This document shows positions 32,201 through 42,400 of a DNA stretch of 64,000 nucleotides, in pieces (the stretch's first letter is position 1; each line of letters starts with the position of its first letter). This stretch comes from Strigamia acuminata (Eukaryota > Arthropoda > Chilopoda > Geophilomorpha > Linotaeniidae). Location: contig OX442322.1 in assembly GCA_949358305.1 (NCBI GenBank), positions 372,001 to 436,000 of the forward strand. Reading direction: 5' to 3'. The notes under the pieces are model-generated. The model was not told the DNA's origin. It searched no databases and saw only the letters and a program-made list of their open reading frames with translations. The position numbers and the translations under genes are program-made.

Positions 32201-33294
32201 TTTTTCTGCAGACATTCGTCCAGTTCCTGATACGACGATTTTTCGGGAACGGAGTGGAATATCGACGCATGTTTGTCTCTTCCCACGCAGCTCTTGAATT
32301 GGTTATCGCAGTAGTGACACGGAAAATAACCCAGCAACCGTTTTGGATCCCTCACAAGTCCGTAGCTATTCTTTCCGTAGAAGAATAGATCTACGTGATG
32401 TTTCCTGTTTCTGTGAACGGTAACGTATCTTTCCACGCGATCGCCATTGCAATAATAAATAGTTACTTCGATATCGGGATTCTGCGACTGGAATTTTTCT
32501 AGGTTTCTGTAAGGCAGCGGAAATTCTAAGCCTTGCAAGTTCAATTCGTGCTCATACTTCAAGTAATTAGATATGCGTTCGGCATTAATAGCTACCGGAT
32601 GTAAAGATGCAAGAATGGCCCAAACAAAAGACTTTCGCAAATCCATTTTAAAAGTCAAAACCGCTTTCTTATTGCGAATGACGGCCGATAAATCAATATT
32701 CGAACCCAATGGAAAGAAGATGGCATCTTTGCCCCATTCACCTTTCTGTTTTAAAATATCAAAATCAATTTTAAGAGCCTCTACACATACTAAACAGAAG
32801 TAGTCGTGAGTTTCTACATATTCAGCACTTTCTTCGGCCAGTTGCCTCGCAGCCAAATCCAAAATTGGATCAACATCATCCGTTAACATCACGAACGGCC
32901 CGGCCCGGTACCAAAAAAGAGCTGGCGACAATTTCACGGAATGCCGATATCTCAATTGCATCATAACACTCACTTTGCACGAATTCATGTCGGCTGCAAC
33001 TTCCGCCACCAAAGCACGGATATTTGGAGCGGCATCTTTAATCACATCTTCTATTTCACAAATCCTTTCATCGAAATTGACCATGTACTCGCGCGATTGT
33101 CCATCAAAGATACCTTTATGAAGATAATACGGAACTGAGATAATCTTCTCAAAATCTTTATATTCGCCGCATTTCTTCAAAAGTTGATCCAAACCGACAT
33201 TAAACTTGAAAGCCCTAGATAAATCGCCCCTTTTTCTTTTTCCTTTTAAAAACTCGACACATTTTCTGAATTTGTATCTATTCATTCTGAGCAC
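29269..33294 (-). CDS. polB: Polinton protein-primed DNA polymerase B, 1341 aa
   Basis: This replicates the element's linear DNA from a protein primer. The frame is fully open. Exonuclease motif I is ADFEAF (Asp544). An HNH/zinc-like block CYLCGDEF...LDHNHFTGKFRG lies at about 643-680. Palm motif A is YLDANSMY (Asp941), motif B NNSVFGKT (about 1087-1094) and motif C TDTDSL (Asp1186/Asp1188). All catalytic acids expected of family B are present. The N-terminal 510 residues contain two copies of one module: SF(V/L)W(A/S)(I/V)LA-x-L-x-P, then FP, then RD-x-x-RLL, then a C2H2-type finger (CHYCDNQF near 325; CMNCMNGF near 489). The gene is convergent with the fibre-like gene. No stop or frameshift was seen. 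Confidence 0.95.
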   Translation of the reverse strand: MLRMNRYKFRKCVEFLKGKRKRGDLSRAFKFNVGLDQLLKKCGEYKDFEKIISVPYYLHKGIFDGQSREYMVNFDERICEIEDVIKDAAPNIRALVAEVAADMNSCKVSVMMQLRYRHSVKLSPALFWYRAGPFVMLTDDVDPILDLAARQLAEESAEYVETHDYFCLVCVEALKIDFDILKQKGEWGKDAIFFPLGSNIDLSAVIRNKKAVLTFKMDLRKSFVWAILASLHPVAINAERISNYLKYEHELNLQGLEFPLPYRNLEKFQSQNPDIEVTIYYCNGDRVERYVTVHRNRKHHVDLFFYGKNSYGLVRDPKRLLGYFPCHYCDNQFKSCVGRDKHASIFHSVPEKSSYQELDECLQKKKAVVNVQNSDQKSFLWSVLAALYPAPVHVCRADYYEQFMNKLNLEGLVFPVGPKEVLTFERQNVSLNINVFELLPKSRIVPIKVDILTNRLITINLLKKQNHYMWIRDFSRLLSAGNKHKRYYCMNCMNGFSSAIVLVRHKRYCGKYKACSTKCPDEGAICTFKSEKKKYPLPYVCYADFEAFLVPDAESEPTLHSIIINSHEPCGYSFKVVCTENEAYSRPLQLYRGPDAVDHFLQSLRAEIKAVVQQFSELEHKQFNSKTMTSLQWIAYRNATTCYLCGDEFLEELKGLTKVLDHNHFTGKFRGAAHANCNLNYHWRKSVPIIFHNGKKYDFHLILPHLTVASEKVTMIAENSELYKSFTLKIKTGDDPKQVVTLKFMDSFQFLASSLSNLAKNLEKSQFAVFRSEFKGEEIDLLLRKGVYPYRYMTGWSKFQEDKLPPKEEFENITDDEYQYAQLVWKTFGIKNMGEYHDLYLKTDTLLLADIFEQFRKMCLNHYKLDPCHYITFPSLSWDAALLITEVKLELLSDPDMYMFVEQGIRGGVATISQRYAKANNPLLASGYDCEKPESYIVYLDANSMYSWAMSKPLPVGKFAFDDNVAEWSQERILKMGENDTMGCILEVDLGYPQELHSSHNCLPLAPEMIRSGDDTSPRLIPHLQARCNYILHYRALQLYLSLGMTLMKIKRVLTFEQKPWLAKYIKLNIEKRKSATSDFEQELAKLANNSVFGKTLQDVRKYRQFYLVNNAKDLNTHVNHVGFKGKKKLNKKLVLVERRKLELTLDKPIYSGLTILDLSKCLLYDFHYNVMKKKFSDKLRLLMTDTDSLMYEIEAPSVYSFFREEIPQVMDLSNYHPPDGRNRRVIGCFKDETAGEPIEEFVGLRAKCYAYNVNGKTSMRCKGIKKAVVEQELDLEAYKKILFGEREAHRLKFETIKSKLHDLTTVKVDKLALSAKDKKRVILDDCIHTLAYGYVSLAED

Positions 33295-33420
33295 AGAATG
33301 AATCTAAATCATTATTCTTTTTTATATAAAAGAAAAATAAATTTTAAAAAAAAGGAAAATTGATTAAGAATGAAACATACTTTTAGGAATTTTTTTATTT
33401 ATTAATTAATTAATTAATGA

Positions 33421-33685
33421 ATTGAATTACACATTTAGCATTTTCTATTAAATATTTACAAATAAATGAATTACTTGTAAATTAATTGAATTACACATTT
33501 AGCATTTTCTATTAAATATTTACAAATAAATGAATTACTTGTAAATTAATTGAATTACACATTTAGCATTTTCTATTAAATATTTACAAATAAATGAATT
33601 ACTTGTAAATTAATTGAATTACACATTTAAGATTTTTTATTAAATATTTACAAATAAATGAATTACTTGTAAATGAATTGAATTA
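33421..33685. repeat. 64-bp AT-rich tandem repeat, about four copies
   Basis: ATTGAATTACACATTTA recurs at 33421, 33485, 33549 and 33613, within a unit that ends AATGAATTACTTGTAAATTA. It is followed by simple TTTATTAATT sequence to about 33790. No gene. Confidence 0.95.
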
Positions 33686-33794
33686 CTTGTAGTTATTTAT
33701 TTTAATTAATTAAATTAATATAATTTATTAGTTATTTATTTATTTATAAATTAAATAAATTAATATAATTTATTTATTTATTTATTTAAAAATT

Positions 33795-34924
33795 GAAGGG
33801 TAAGCATCATTTTTTTATGCTCCTGAAATCCATCTGAGTCTTTTCTTTCTTTGTTTTTCATTCATCCATCTTCATACCATCGGGCCATTTCCTCCTTCAT
33901 CCCTTTAAATCCCTCCTTGAGGTAGAAATGAAGAATTGCATCTTAAATGCGTATTCATAGATCTCATATTTTACTACAACACATTAGCAGTTATGCATCT
34001 CCAAATCATTAAGAAACCACCTCCATGTTTTACTGTTGGGATCATCTGGTGCAATTATAGTGCTGATTTTTGTTTTTTTAAGCACCATTTTCGCCCAACA
34101 CTTCCTAAACGGTTAATCTTTGTTTCATCTCAGAAAATAACTCTTCTCCAATCGGAAATTGTCTAGTCTTTGTACTTTTGGGCAAATTCCATTCTGAGGC
34201 GTTTATGATGAGCTGTTAATAAGAGCTTTTTAACATTGACTGATGACTTCAATCCATTTCTCTTTAGCACATTTTGTACAGTTTGAGCACTAACAACAGT
34301 GTTATGATGTTTAGCAAGATCAATTTGTATGGCTACCAATTTGCATGGCTACAGCTACTAGTATATCTAGTCAAACTGATGTAACTGTCTTAACAATGTT
34401 TCGCTCCTGTGTGGCTGTTAGAATTTTTGAGCGACCTAATTTTGTTTTTTTTGCATCTAAAACATATGTTTTGCGAATTTTAGACACACATCCAATGCTA
34501 ACTACGACTTCTGCAACAATTTTTCGAACAGAAATCCCTTTTTCAACTAATGCTAGAACATTTTGTCTTTTTCGCAATGAGAGGGGGCACATGATGATTT
34601 CTAATGTTTAAAATACAGCTATGATACATAATATTGCTGTATAACCCCAATTTCAAATATAGTTGAACAATAACAGTGATTGCAACACCAAAAATCAATC
34701 ACATTGGAGCAGCAAAAAAATTATTCACATGAAAAAACGATGCTTTTTCTGTCATACCTTTTTGTTTTTTGAAATTTTTAAAAATTATTTACTTTTTCTG
34801 AAAGATCATGAGCTATTTGTGTTAAAATTTAAAATATTTTCTTTCTGAGAAATCATTATAAATCTTTTTTTGTGCCAATTAAAGATACTACTACAAAGAT
34901 GTGAATAATTTTTTGAGTCACTGT
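33795..34924 (-). mobile_element. Tc1/mariner-like element, decayed
   Basis: The right end has TACAGTGACTCAAAAAATTA in reverse complement (34895-34924), a Tc1-like terminus beginning CAGT after TA. The interior encodes a broken transposase on the minus strand. The left terminus could not be placed with confidence. Confidence 0.65.
33835..34592 (-). pseudogene. Tc1-like transposase remnant
   Basis: From 34592 the minus strand encodes a typical N-terminal paired-type helix-turn-helix (LSLRKRQNVLALVEKG, VRKIVAEVVVSIGCVSKIRK), stopping at about 34371. Farther down, separate frames give SDETK-like sequence around 34130 and VKHGGGFLMIW near 34020, the catalytic-domain signature of Tc1 transposases. 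Stops and frameshifts separate the pieces, so it is inactive. Confidence 0.8.
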
Positions 34925-35165
34925 AATTAGTTAGTAAAAAAATTTGAGATTGTGCATTGTGTAATGTAATTTTGTTGTGGGATTAAGTTGGTAAAGGTTT
35001 AGCGAGGTAAACGACCTGACCAGTGAGAATTTTGAAGCTTGAATGAAAACTCTATACTGGGCGATGGGTGAGTGACGCCTGTCGTGCTGAAACTGTCTAC
35101 GAGTGTGTGTGTGTGTGATTACTGATTATGTCACGAGTAGTAACTGTGGAGTTTATTTTTAACTA
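34925..35165. other. Spacer, nothing recognised
   Basis: Contains a (GT)n tract at about 35104-35117 and no coding or repeat boundary. Confidence 0.5.
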
Positions 35166-35624
35166 ACAAGGAGCCCACGGGAGTGTGTAATCCACAATTG
35201 TTAATTTTTTTTAAAATTAAGCTATTCCTATGACCGAAACAATAATTTTCTTCTTATATTTAAATGCATCTCTGTTTCACATTGTTTCAAACAGTTCCAA
35301 CACAGAATTCTTGACTGTGTTGTAACACTAGTTTTTTATTTTTTGAGTTAAAACGCCAATTTTATCATTACACTTGGTGAATAGGCTGCTGGGCATGTGA
35401 CATGTGACATCATGAATAGCCTGTTCACCAAGTGTAATGATAAAATTGGCCTTTTTACTCAAAAAATAAAAAAAATAGTGTTACAACACACAATAAAGAA
35501 TTCTACTTGTTGTAACTGTTTGAAACAATATTAAAAAAAAACAATGTTTAGGTCATGTAAATACTTTATTTTTATTTTTTTTTTAACAATTGTGGATTAC
35601 ACACTCCTGCAGCCCTCTTGTAAG
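35166..35624. repeat. 459-bp foldback MITE
   Basis: The outer arms (GGAGTGTGTAATCCACAATT and complement, 35180-35607) and inner arms (CACTTGGTGAATAGGCTG / GCCTGTTCACCAAGTGTAAT) make almost the whole element a hairpin with a loop near 35400 (GCATGTGACATGTGACATCA). The flanking 14 bp on each side are also partly inverted. No coding capacity. Confidence 0.85.
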
Positions 35625-35886
35625 GTTTTTGAGCATTTTTGACATTGAAAATGAATTTGGCTTGTGTTTTGTGTGTTTTGAGCTGATTCTTCGATGGCTA
35701 GAGATGACTACTAGTACTGAATGTTTCCGGGCTATTGTGCAACTGGTCTCTGCGTTTAATATTTAATGGCATGATTTATTGAGAGAGAGAGAGAGAGTTG
35801 AAGTGTCCTTACTTGGCACACAACTGAGTCTTGTGATTGCCCATAAAAACAGAAAACTTTTTTGACCTGCTCTGATGAAAATGAAC

Positions 35887-36348
35887 TTATACTCCGGCTC
35901 ACCGTAAGAGACACACTACTAACACCAGTTCCTATTGGCCGCCTATTCACTGGTGTAGGGCTACATAAAAGTAGGCCAAAATACAAAAGCTTGAGTTACG
36001 GGAAGCCATTTTGTGTCCAGACATAACAATCAATAATACATTTGAAAACAACCAGCTGGAGAAAGCAACCGAAAAATTTAACGAACTAAACAATCATGTA
36101 TTTTGAAGTGAAAACATAAAACATTGCTTCCAGACTTTTTAAAATATTTTATTACTACATATTAATCAATTTACATCATTTCAAACATCGAAAATAATCA
36201 AAGTAATTAAAATCAAAACAAACCTACTTTTCCTGGTAGAATAATACAGGCAACAGTAAGGAGTAAATAGGCTCGGCTCAAGTAACCTTGGGCTCGGCCA
36301 ATAGGAACAGGTGTTAGTAGTTTTCTCTTACGGTGAGCCGGATTATAA
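35887..36348. repeat. 462-bp inverted-repeat MITE
   Basis: The left end TTATACTCCGGCTCACCGTA and the right end (reverse complement TTATAATCCGGCTCACCGTA) continue as about 55-bp arms through CTACTAACACC and TTCCTATTGGCCG. No transposase. The target duplication is not clear. Confidence 0.85.
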
Positions 36349-36874
36349 ATAGGGAATTAAAATGCGGAAAGAATGAAAAAAATTGTAAACGGACGATCAA
36401 TTAGATAATTAGGTTTATTTTACTTTTTATTCCCTTTTAAGTAGTAAGCTTTTTGTTTTAAAGGGAACGCGACAGAAACAACTATTTATGAAGAAAATGT
36501 TGTTTGGCACCTGGAAATTGTGTTTGGCTGTTTGTACTAGAGTAGGAGGTTGGGTCGGGAAGTAAGGGAAGGAGGGTGTTCAGAGAAGGCTATTGGCTCT
36601 GTTGTCGAGGGCGGGTAGTGTTTAGTCTGACATAGAATGTGCTCACAAAAATATCATTTTATATAGTGTTAAAATTTTCTCAATTGTTGTGTTGGCAATG
36701 GTAATGACTAGGAATTACAATGAAATCATATTTTTTATTTAGAAATATTTTAATTTACATTGTTACGCAGTAATATTTTACTTAAATATTAAAATTTCTG
36801 GTGTTTGTTAATTTTTACGCAAGTAAAATTATTATCACTCATTGTGAAAAGTGCAGATTTATACATTTTCAATA
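36349..36874. other. Non-genic spacer
   Basis: AT-rich with no supported gene. It leads into the 3' end of the second Tc1-like transposase remnant. Confidence 0.5.
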
Positions 36875-37640
36875 TCCTGTGAAACCTCCCTTATGTTCAA
36901 TTAGGCTATAAATTCGATCTTTCATCGCATCAATTAGTTTTTGAAGAACCTCTTGATCAATTTCTTCCCAATAATGTTGACTTGAATACATGGATGGTAG
37001 CATTAGCATATTGAAAGATGGCCTTTTGTCCAGCAATTCTTATCATCCAGGACTATAAATGGGAATTAAGCATATCTTAATACTTATCAAAATTTATCCT
37101 ATCAGAAATAAAGGCAAAGATGGTCTCTCCTTTTTGCCAAACCATAACATATCCACCACCTTCAACTCGTTTTGATAACACTTCTACGTTTCTTACGAAA
37201 ATCATGCCAGTATTGTTGGCAACCATTGGGTCTGTCCAAATTGAAATTTTTTTCATCAGAGAATATAATTTGGTGCCATTCAGGATCCCATGTTTGGTGA
37301 TCTTTGGCCCATGTCTATGTTTTAGATTTTTGGTGTGCACCGTTTCTTAATGTATTTAGCTAGGCCAGACCATTTTAAAGCATTTAATACAGTGTTTTGA
37401 TGCCCATGACATGTTTTCGACTGTTGCAAGATGAACAATTTTTCACGAAAAGTTAACTTTGACTTTTGTCCCTATTGTTTTTTTCTGGTCTCACTTCGTT
37501 TATTGTTCAAAAACTTTGAAACTGATGTTCTATCTCTTCTAACATGGCTTGCAATCTCGGATTTACTAACTCCTTGTGCCCAGGCCTCAATTTTCCATTT
37601 TTTCATGTTCTATCAAATCTTTTTTAAGGTTTTTATTTAA
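36875..37640 (-). pseudogene. Second Tc1/mariner-like transposase remnant
   Basis: Pieces on the minus strand, in order: an HTH region near 37600-37500 (KWKIEAWAQGVSKSEIASHV-like, in a frame with stops); the catalytic middle, for example SIWTDPMVANNTGM and VEGGGYVMVW (37077-37340); and a C-terminal W(E)EIDQEVLQKLIDAMKDRI near 36890-36975. This order is that of a Tc1/mariner transposase. Several stops and frameshifts break it. It is a different subfamily from the one at 33835-34592, so two separate insertions are recorded. Confidence 0.8.
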
Positions 37641-38681
37641 CTTGACTTGAATGTTTGTGTGTTCTACTTCCGGTTTGTGTGATTTTTGTGTTTTTTCCTA
37701 AAATCAATTAACCATAAAAAAAAAATTAAAATGTGGGTTTTGCCAAGACCTAAAACAGGTCATTCCACACATTATAATAAAAAAAATAAAAACAAGACTT
37801 TTTTTTAAGCGCTGTGGAGTGGAAGTACGAATTAAAATTCTGATTTACGGCAAACTGTAAGCAAACCGGGGCGCCACCTGGCGGAACCAGTGTTCTTTAA
37901 TGGATGCCAAAATGTTCGCCCGATATGAATTTTGATGTTTTCAGTACTAAAAAGAGATTTAAAAATTCTGAAAACAGGGTCATTCGATTGGTAATTGCAT
38001 TCTGCACGAGCCTGTATATTTTTTCTTTTGATTCGGTAAAAAAAAGGACTTTTTGCATGGCAAATTCAGTGGGAAATTCGACTTCGACCATAAAAAAACC
38101 AAAAATATGAAAAATGAACTGATTAGAATATTTAAAATATGTTTCCTGTGCAGAATTTGCCGTTCTTTCAATGGGTCCCAATAATTTTTTGATCTGAACT
38201 TTAGTTTTTTTTTATTCGTTAAAAAACGATCTGTCAATTGCCAAATTTTTATTCTGGATTCCAATTTCGTCGGGATACAGCATAAAAGTCTTTTTCAAAA
38301 ACATAGTTTTTTTTTTTTTACTTGTTGTTTCCCATGATCTAAAATGTATTTTATTAATGACTATGCATTATTCTAGTTAACTTATTATTTTTTTTGTGTG
38401 TTTATCATAAATATCCCATAAAAAATCAGGATATTTAGCTAAAATTAGCCACAGTGATAATGTTTCTTGCAAATATTTTTTCTGCTATTCTTTGTTTTTA
38501 TGTTACACAAAGTAATTTACATCTTGCATCTATATTGGCTAACTTATTTTGTGTAAAAACTTTATTTCTTTTATGGTAATTACAAATATATTCCTTTTAA
38601 TGTGTATTTTACAAAAAAATTGAGGGATTTTAACCGTGAAAAAATTTTGTCAGCACCTTAGACTGAGTGGCCTTCAGATTT
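37641..38681. other. Non-genic AT-rich spacer
   Basis: Poly-A/poly-T rich. Small opposing open frames near 37900-38260 have no recognisable domain. No ARID1 upstream exon could be supported here. Confidence 0.5.
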
Positions 38682-39241
38682 GGTGCATTCAATATTGGCA
38701 AGGAGAAGTGACTTCTTTCACTTATTGGATTTCTCACAACCGGATATGACGACTTTTGTGTCATATCTCTGATAAGTCGTTTTGAAAGAAGTCAAATAAG
38801 TGAAGAACGGAGAAGTGAAAAAATAGTTGCTTCTTCTAAGTGTCACTTAAATAATGGTGCGCATGCGCATATCGCCTGGTTTTGCATCGTTTTGGAAATT
38901 ATTGACCCCATTCTTTTCCGATCTAATTCGCTTATCGCTTATGTTGCCTAAAACAAAAAAAATATGTGCTCTAAAATTCTAAAAACCACATGAACTTCTA
39001 ATTAACACAAGAAAAAGAGATGCATGTGGTTTTTAGAATTTTAGAGCACATATTTTTTTTAACGATTGCGAGAATGACATTTGCATCTTGGTTTGGCAGC
39101 CATTTGCATCGTCGCAGCTGGATAGAAGTCAAACACTTAAGTAAAATAATAAGCGCGTTCAAACATAAGTCACTTATTTCAAATGACTTATTTAATAAAC
39201 TTAAGGAGAAGTCACTTTTCCTTCTCGATATTGAATGCACC
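38682..39241. repeat. 560-bp inverted-repeat MITE with nested hairpin
   Basis: The ends GGTGCATTCAATATTGGCAA and GGTGCATTCAATATCGAGAA (reverse complement of the right end) are followed by AAGTGACTTCT on both sides. A nested inverted pair (ATGTGCTCTAAAATTCTAAA and complement) occupies 38959-39055. No coding capacity. Confidence 0.85.
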
Positions 39242-39445
39242 TATTGCCTAATGCTCTTGAGAGTTTATAGCCGTTTGTTGGTGTTAGAGAATTGTATGTT
39301 CGGAAGTAGTGCAACTTGCAGGCAGATTGCAGCTGCGTGAAGGGTAAGATGGGATGCTCACTGAATGATAAGGAAGCCATGTTTTAATGAGTTTTAAAAT
39401 TTGCTTTGCACTTATACTTATTTGTATTTTTTTTTATGCTTTTAG

Positions 39446-42400
39446 GGTGTTCCTATGGACCTTAATCATCAAGGGCCAACGAATCGGCCGGGTCAAGGAC
39501 CTTACATGCATCCTAATTATTCTTCTCAAGGACAGTATGGGTCTCAGTATTCTCAGCGATATGGCCCTCCGCCTCAGGTTCGACTGCCACCGATGGGTTT
39601 AGCTGGTCAGAATTACCCTCAGCAGGTAGCTAACATATCGAAACGCATTGAATGAGTTTTTTTGTGTAACTTTGATTGGTTTTTCTCGTGTTAATATTTG
39701 TTTGATCTTATTTAGTATAATCAACAGCAGAATCCTCAGCAGTCATCCATGTCGGGATTTGAGCGAACAGGTTTTATACCACAAATGTCTCAAGTAAGGA
39801 AGATTGGAATCAAGTATTTTTTGTCTATTGGAAGTTTAAATTTTAATTTTTATAGAACTTCCAACCGCAGCAGCAGCAACAACAACAACAGCAACAACCA
39901 CTGCCGCCGCAACAACAACAGCAACAACAACAACAACCACAACAACAGCTGCCACCGTCACCGCAACAACAGCAGCAGCAGCAGGGTAGTCGGCCACATT
40001 CTTCAACTTCAACTCCATCGAAAGAGGGAGGCAATGAAACTCCGGTGAGTATCTTGTTCTGAAGTGATTCAGTAAGACATCGTATGTTTTAGTTTTTGTT
40101 AAAAAAAAATCCATTCTTTATTTTGCATTATATTCATTTACTGACAAATTGTGCACTTGTTTAACCATGAGAAACCTTTGTTTCTTTATTGCCTCATCTG
40201 TATTATTATTTTTTAGGATGTGTCCTCGAGTTCGGATGATTTGTCTGGTGAAGGTAACCAAAGTACTACTAATTCTGGGACGCCCACGCCGCCCGTTTCA
40301 CATTCTTCAGTGACCACAATCCGGCCGACGCCGTCTCCTTCCGGCTCTACCGGATCCAGGTCCATGTCTCCAGCTATAAGTAAGTTGTGTAAAAGTGTCT
40401 GAAAGCAGTGGAAGCGCGGCGTCAAACGGGAGAATTTGGAAGTTGAACAATTGCTTTTTGAATGGGGATTTGGAGATTGTTTTTGTTTTTCATGTGAACT
40501 ATTTTCTTGAACGATGTTATTGTTGTGCGTTCGATTTTAGAATAGTGTAGAGTTATCATTTTTATACAGCTGCTTAAAAAGCTCAATAATTAAAATTAAT
40601 AATAATTAAGGTAATAATAATGGTTGATGCGAGGGTTGATGTCACTCAGTTTAAACTGCTAACTCCCCATCATTCTTAACAAGGGTACATGATGTTATCG
40701 GATAGTGGAAATTGATCGTGGAGAAGTGGTAATATTTATTCTGATTGTTGAATTTTAATTAATTTGAGAAATTAATTTACAAAATAAGTATTTTTTTTTT
40801 ACTTTAATGCAGAGTAATGAGTATCAGTCCGAACGGCGAATCGCCTTAGGGCGAATTTTGGAGATTCGCCCTTGAAAACCTATTCTTACATTTCTAATCG
40901 CGAATCTAGGAAAATTTGCCATTGGAAATGTAATTGTACCTTTCTAATGGCGAATTGGTTTTAATGTTGACCAATTCGCCATTTGAAATGTAATTGGACC
41001 GTTCTAATGGCGAATTTGTTTTAATGTTGACCAATTGGCCATTAGAAAGGTCCTAATACATTTCCAATGGACCACACGCCGATCCAGAAGGCGGTGAACA
41101 AGCGCTCCTGCATGAAGAACCAGCCCTGGCACGGCATTGCGCAGTTGGCGATCTTGCCGGAACTTGCGCGGTGGTTGAGCACGCTCGACTCGTTGATGCG
41201 GACGAGTAGCGCGTGGCAGTCGCAGTCCTGGCACGGCGCCGGGCTCTTGGCAGTCGGCACGCTCGTGGCTTTGGTCGGCTTGTTGCCGCGGAGGCCGTGC
41301 TTGCCCGGCTGCTCCTTGGGGGTGACGAGTGGGCTGCGGGTGGTGGTGTTGGGCACGGTGCCGTTCTTGGAGTCCATGCACAGCTGGTTGGGGTCGCCAT
41401 AGTCGGGCAGGCGGTCGCAGTTCATGCGCTCGGGCAGGCGAAGTCCTAGGGGCGTATGAGGGGTAGCACACGGAGCAACAGGCGGGGAGAGGCTGGAGGT
41501 AGTCCTCGGCGCAGATTGGCGCCTACATGGAGCAGAGGATGAACTTGAGGTCTGGACTGCACTGGATCTCGACGAGCGGCCAGAACTGGTGCAGTTCGAG
41601 GCTGGCCTCGAACTGCGTGTTGTCGTGGTTGAATTGGTTGGCCATGAAGGTTGGACATTTCCAATGGCGAATTGGTTTAATTTTACACTGATTCGCCATT
41701 TACAATGGCTAATGTGTGCAAATTCGCCATTGGAAATGTTTTTGTCCAAAAAATATAATTTTTTGCCATTAATCACCATGGCGAGATTCGCCCTTTGGTG
41801 ATTTGCCGTTCTGACAGCAACCCAGAGTAATACAATGGGAAAAAAAGCGTAATAAAAGATCCGAATATGCCAGTCGATCAAAAGGTGATTGGAATGGAAA
41901 TGAGATTATTCGTGATGGGGAACAAGTAGATAAGAAATAGGAAGTAGATTCAGTAGGACGAGTCGTTTCAGAGATGAGAAATGAAGTTGTCGAGCGATGC
42001 TCGTTTCTGTGGAATTGCATTTTCGTCCAATTGTGACAGATTGATTTAACTAGGCAGATGCTCTGCTTTGCTCAGCCCGGCCGATTGTAATGAGTCAGGT
42101 TGATTTACATAACGATTCGTCTGGATATATTGTGTGATTCAACGGCTTACACTTCTAACTGAATAAGCCCAGTCTGCCATTAACTCACATTACGACCTTG
42201 CTAATAATGGGGTCAAGTTCAAGGTTGAACAAAATGGAATCATCCCCAACCTCCCTCCTTACACCTCCTCTTAAGAAGGGCGGCGATGGCGAGTTCTGGA
42301 GCAAGTTCGATGACCGGCGTTACCCAAGGATTGCAAAGTGCGCGTGCTAAAATGTATTTAGCACACACAGGGCAAGTGGCTGATTTCACTGAAGTCAGTG

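Larger units (their letters stand above)
26919..33294. mobile_element. Partial Polinton/Maverick (adintovirus-like) gene block
   Basis: Four adjacent genes typical of, or compatible with, Polintons: a small basic protein, an adenovirus-like cysteine protease and a coiled-coil protein on the plus strand, and a protein-primed family-B DNA polymerase on the minus strand, convergent with them (16 bp between the stops). The integrase, FtsK-like ATPase, major and minor capsid genes and long terminal inverted repeats expected for the complete element are not in view, so this is a truncated copy. AT-rich 64-bp tandem repeats lie directly to its right. Confidence 0.85.

Noticed and set aside
39836-40114. 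Poly-Val/Ala and poly-Cys frames opposite ARID1 exon 3
   Set aside because: Antisense and alternative frames of the CAG/CAA polyQ tract.
41004-41471. Other-frame ORFs across the Frizzled fragment
   Set aside because: High GC removes stops from all frames; only the frame with Frizzled motifs carries meaning.
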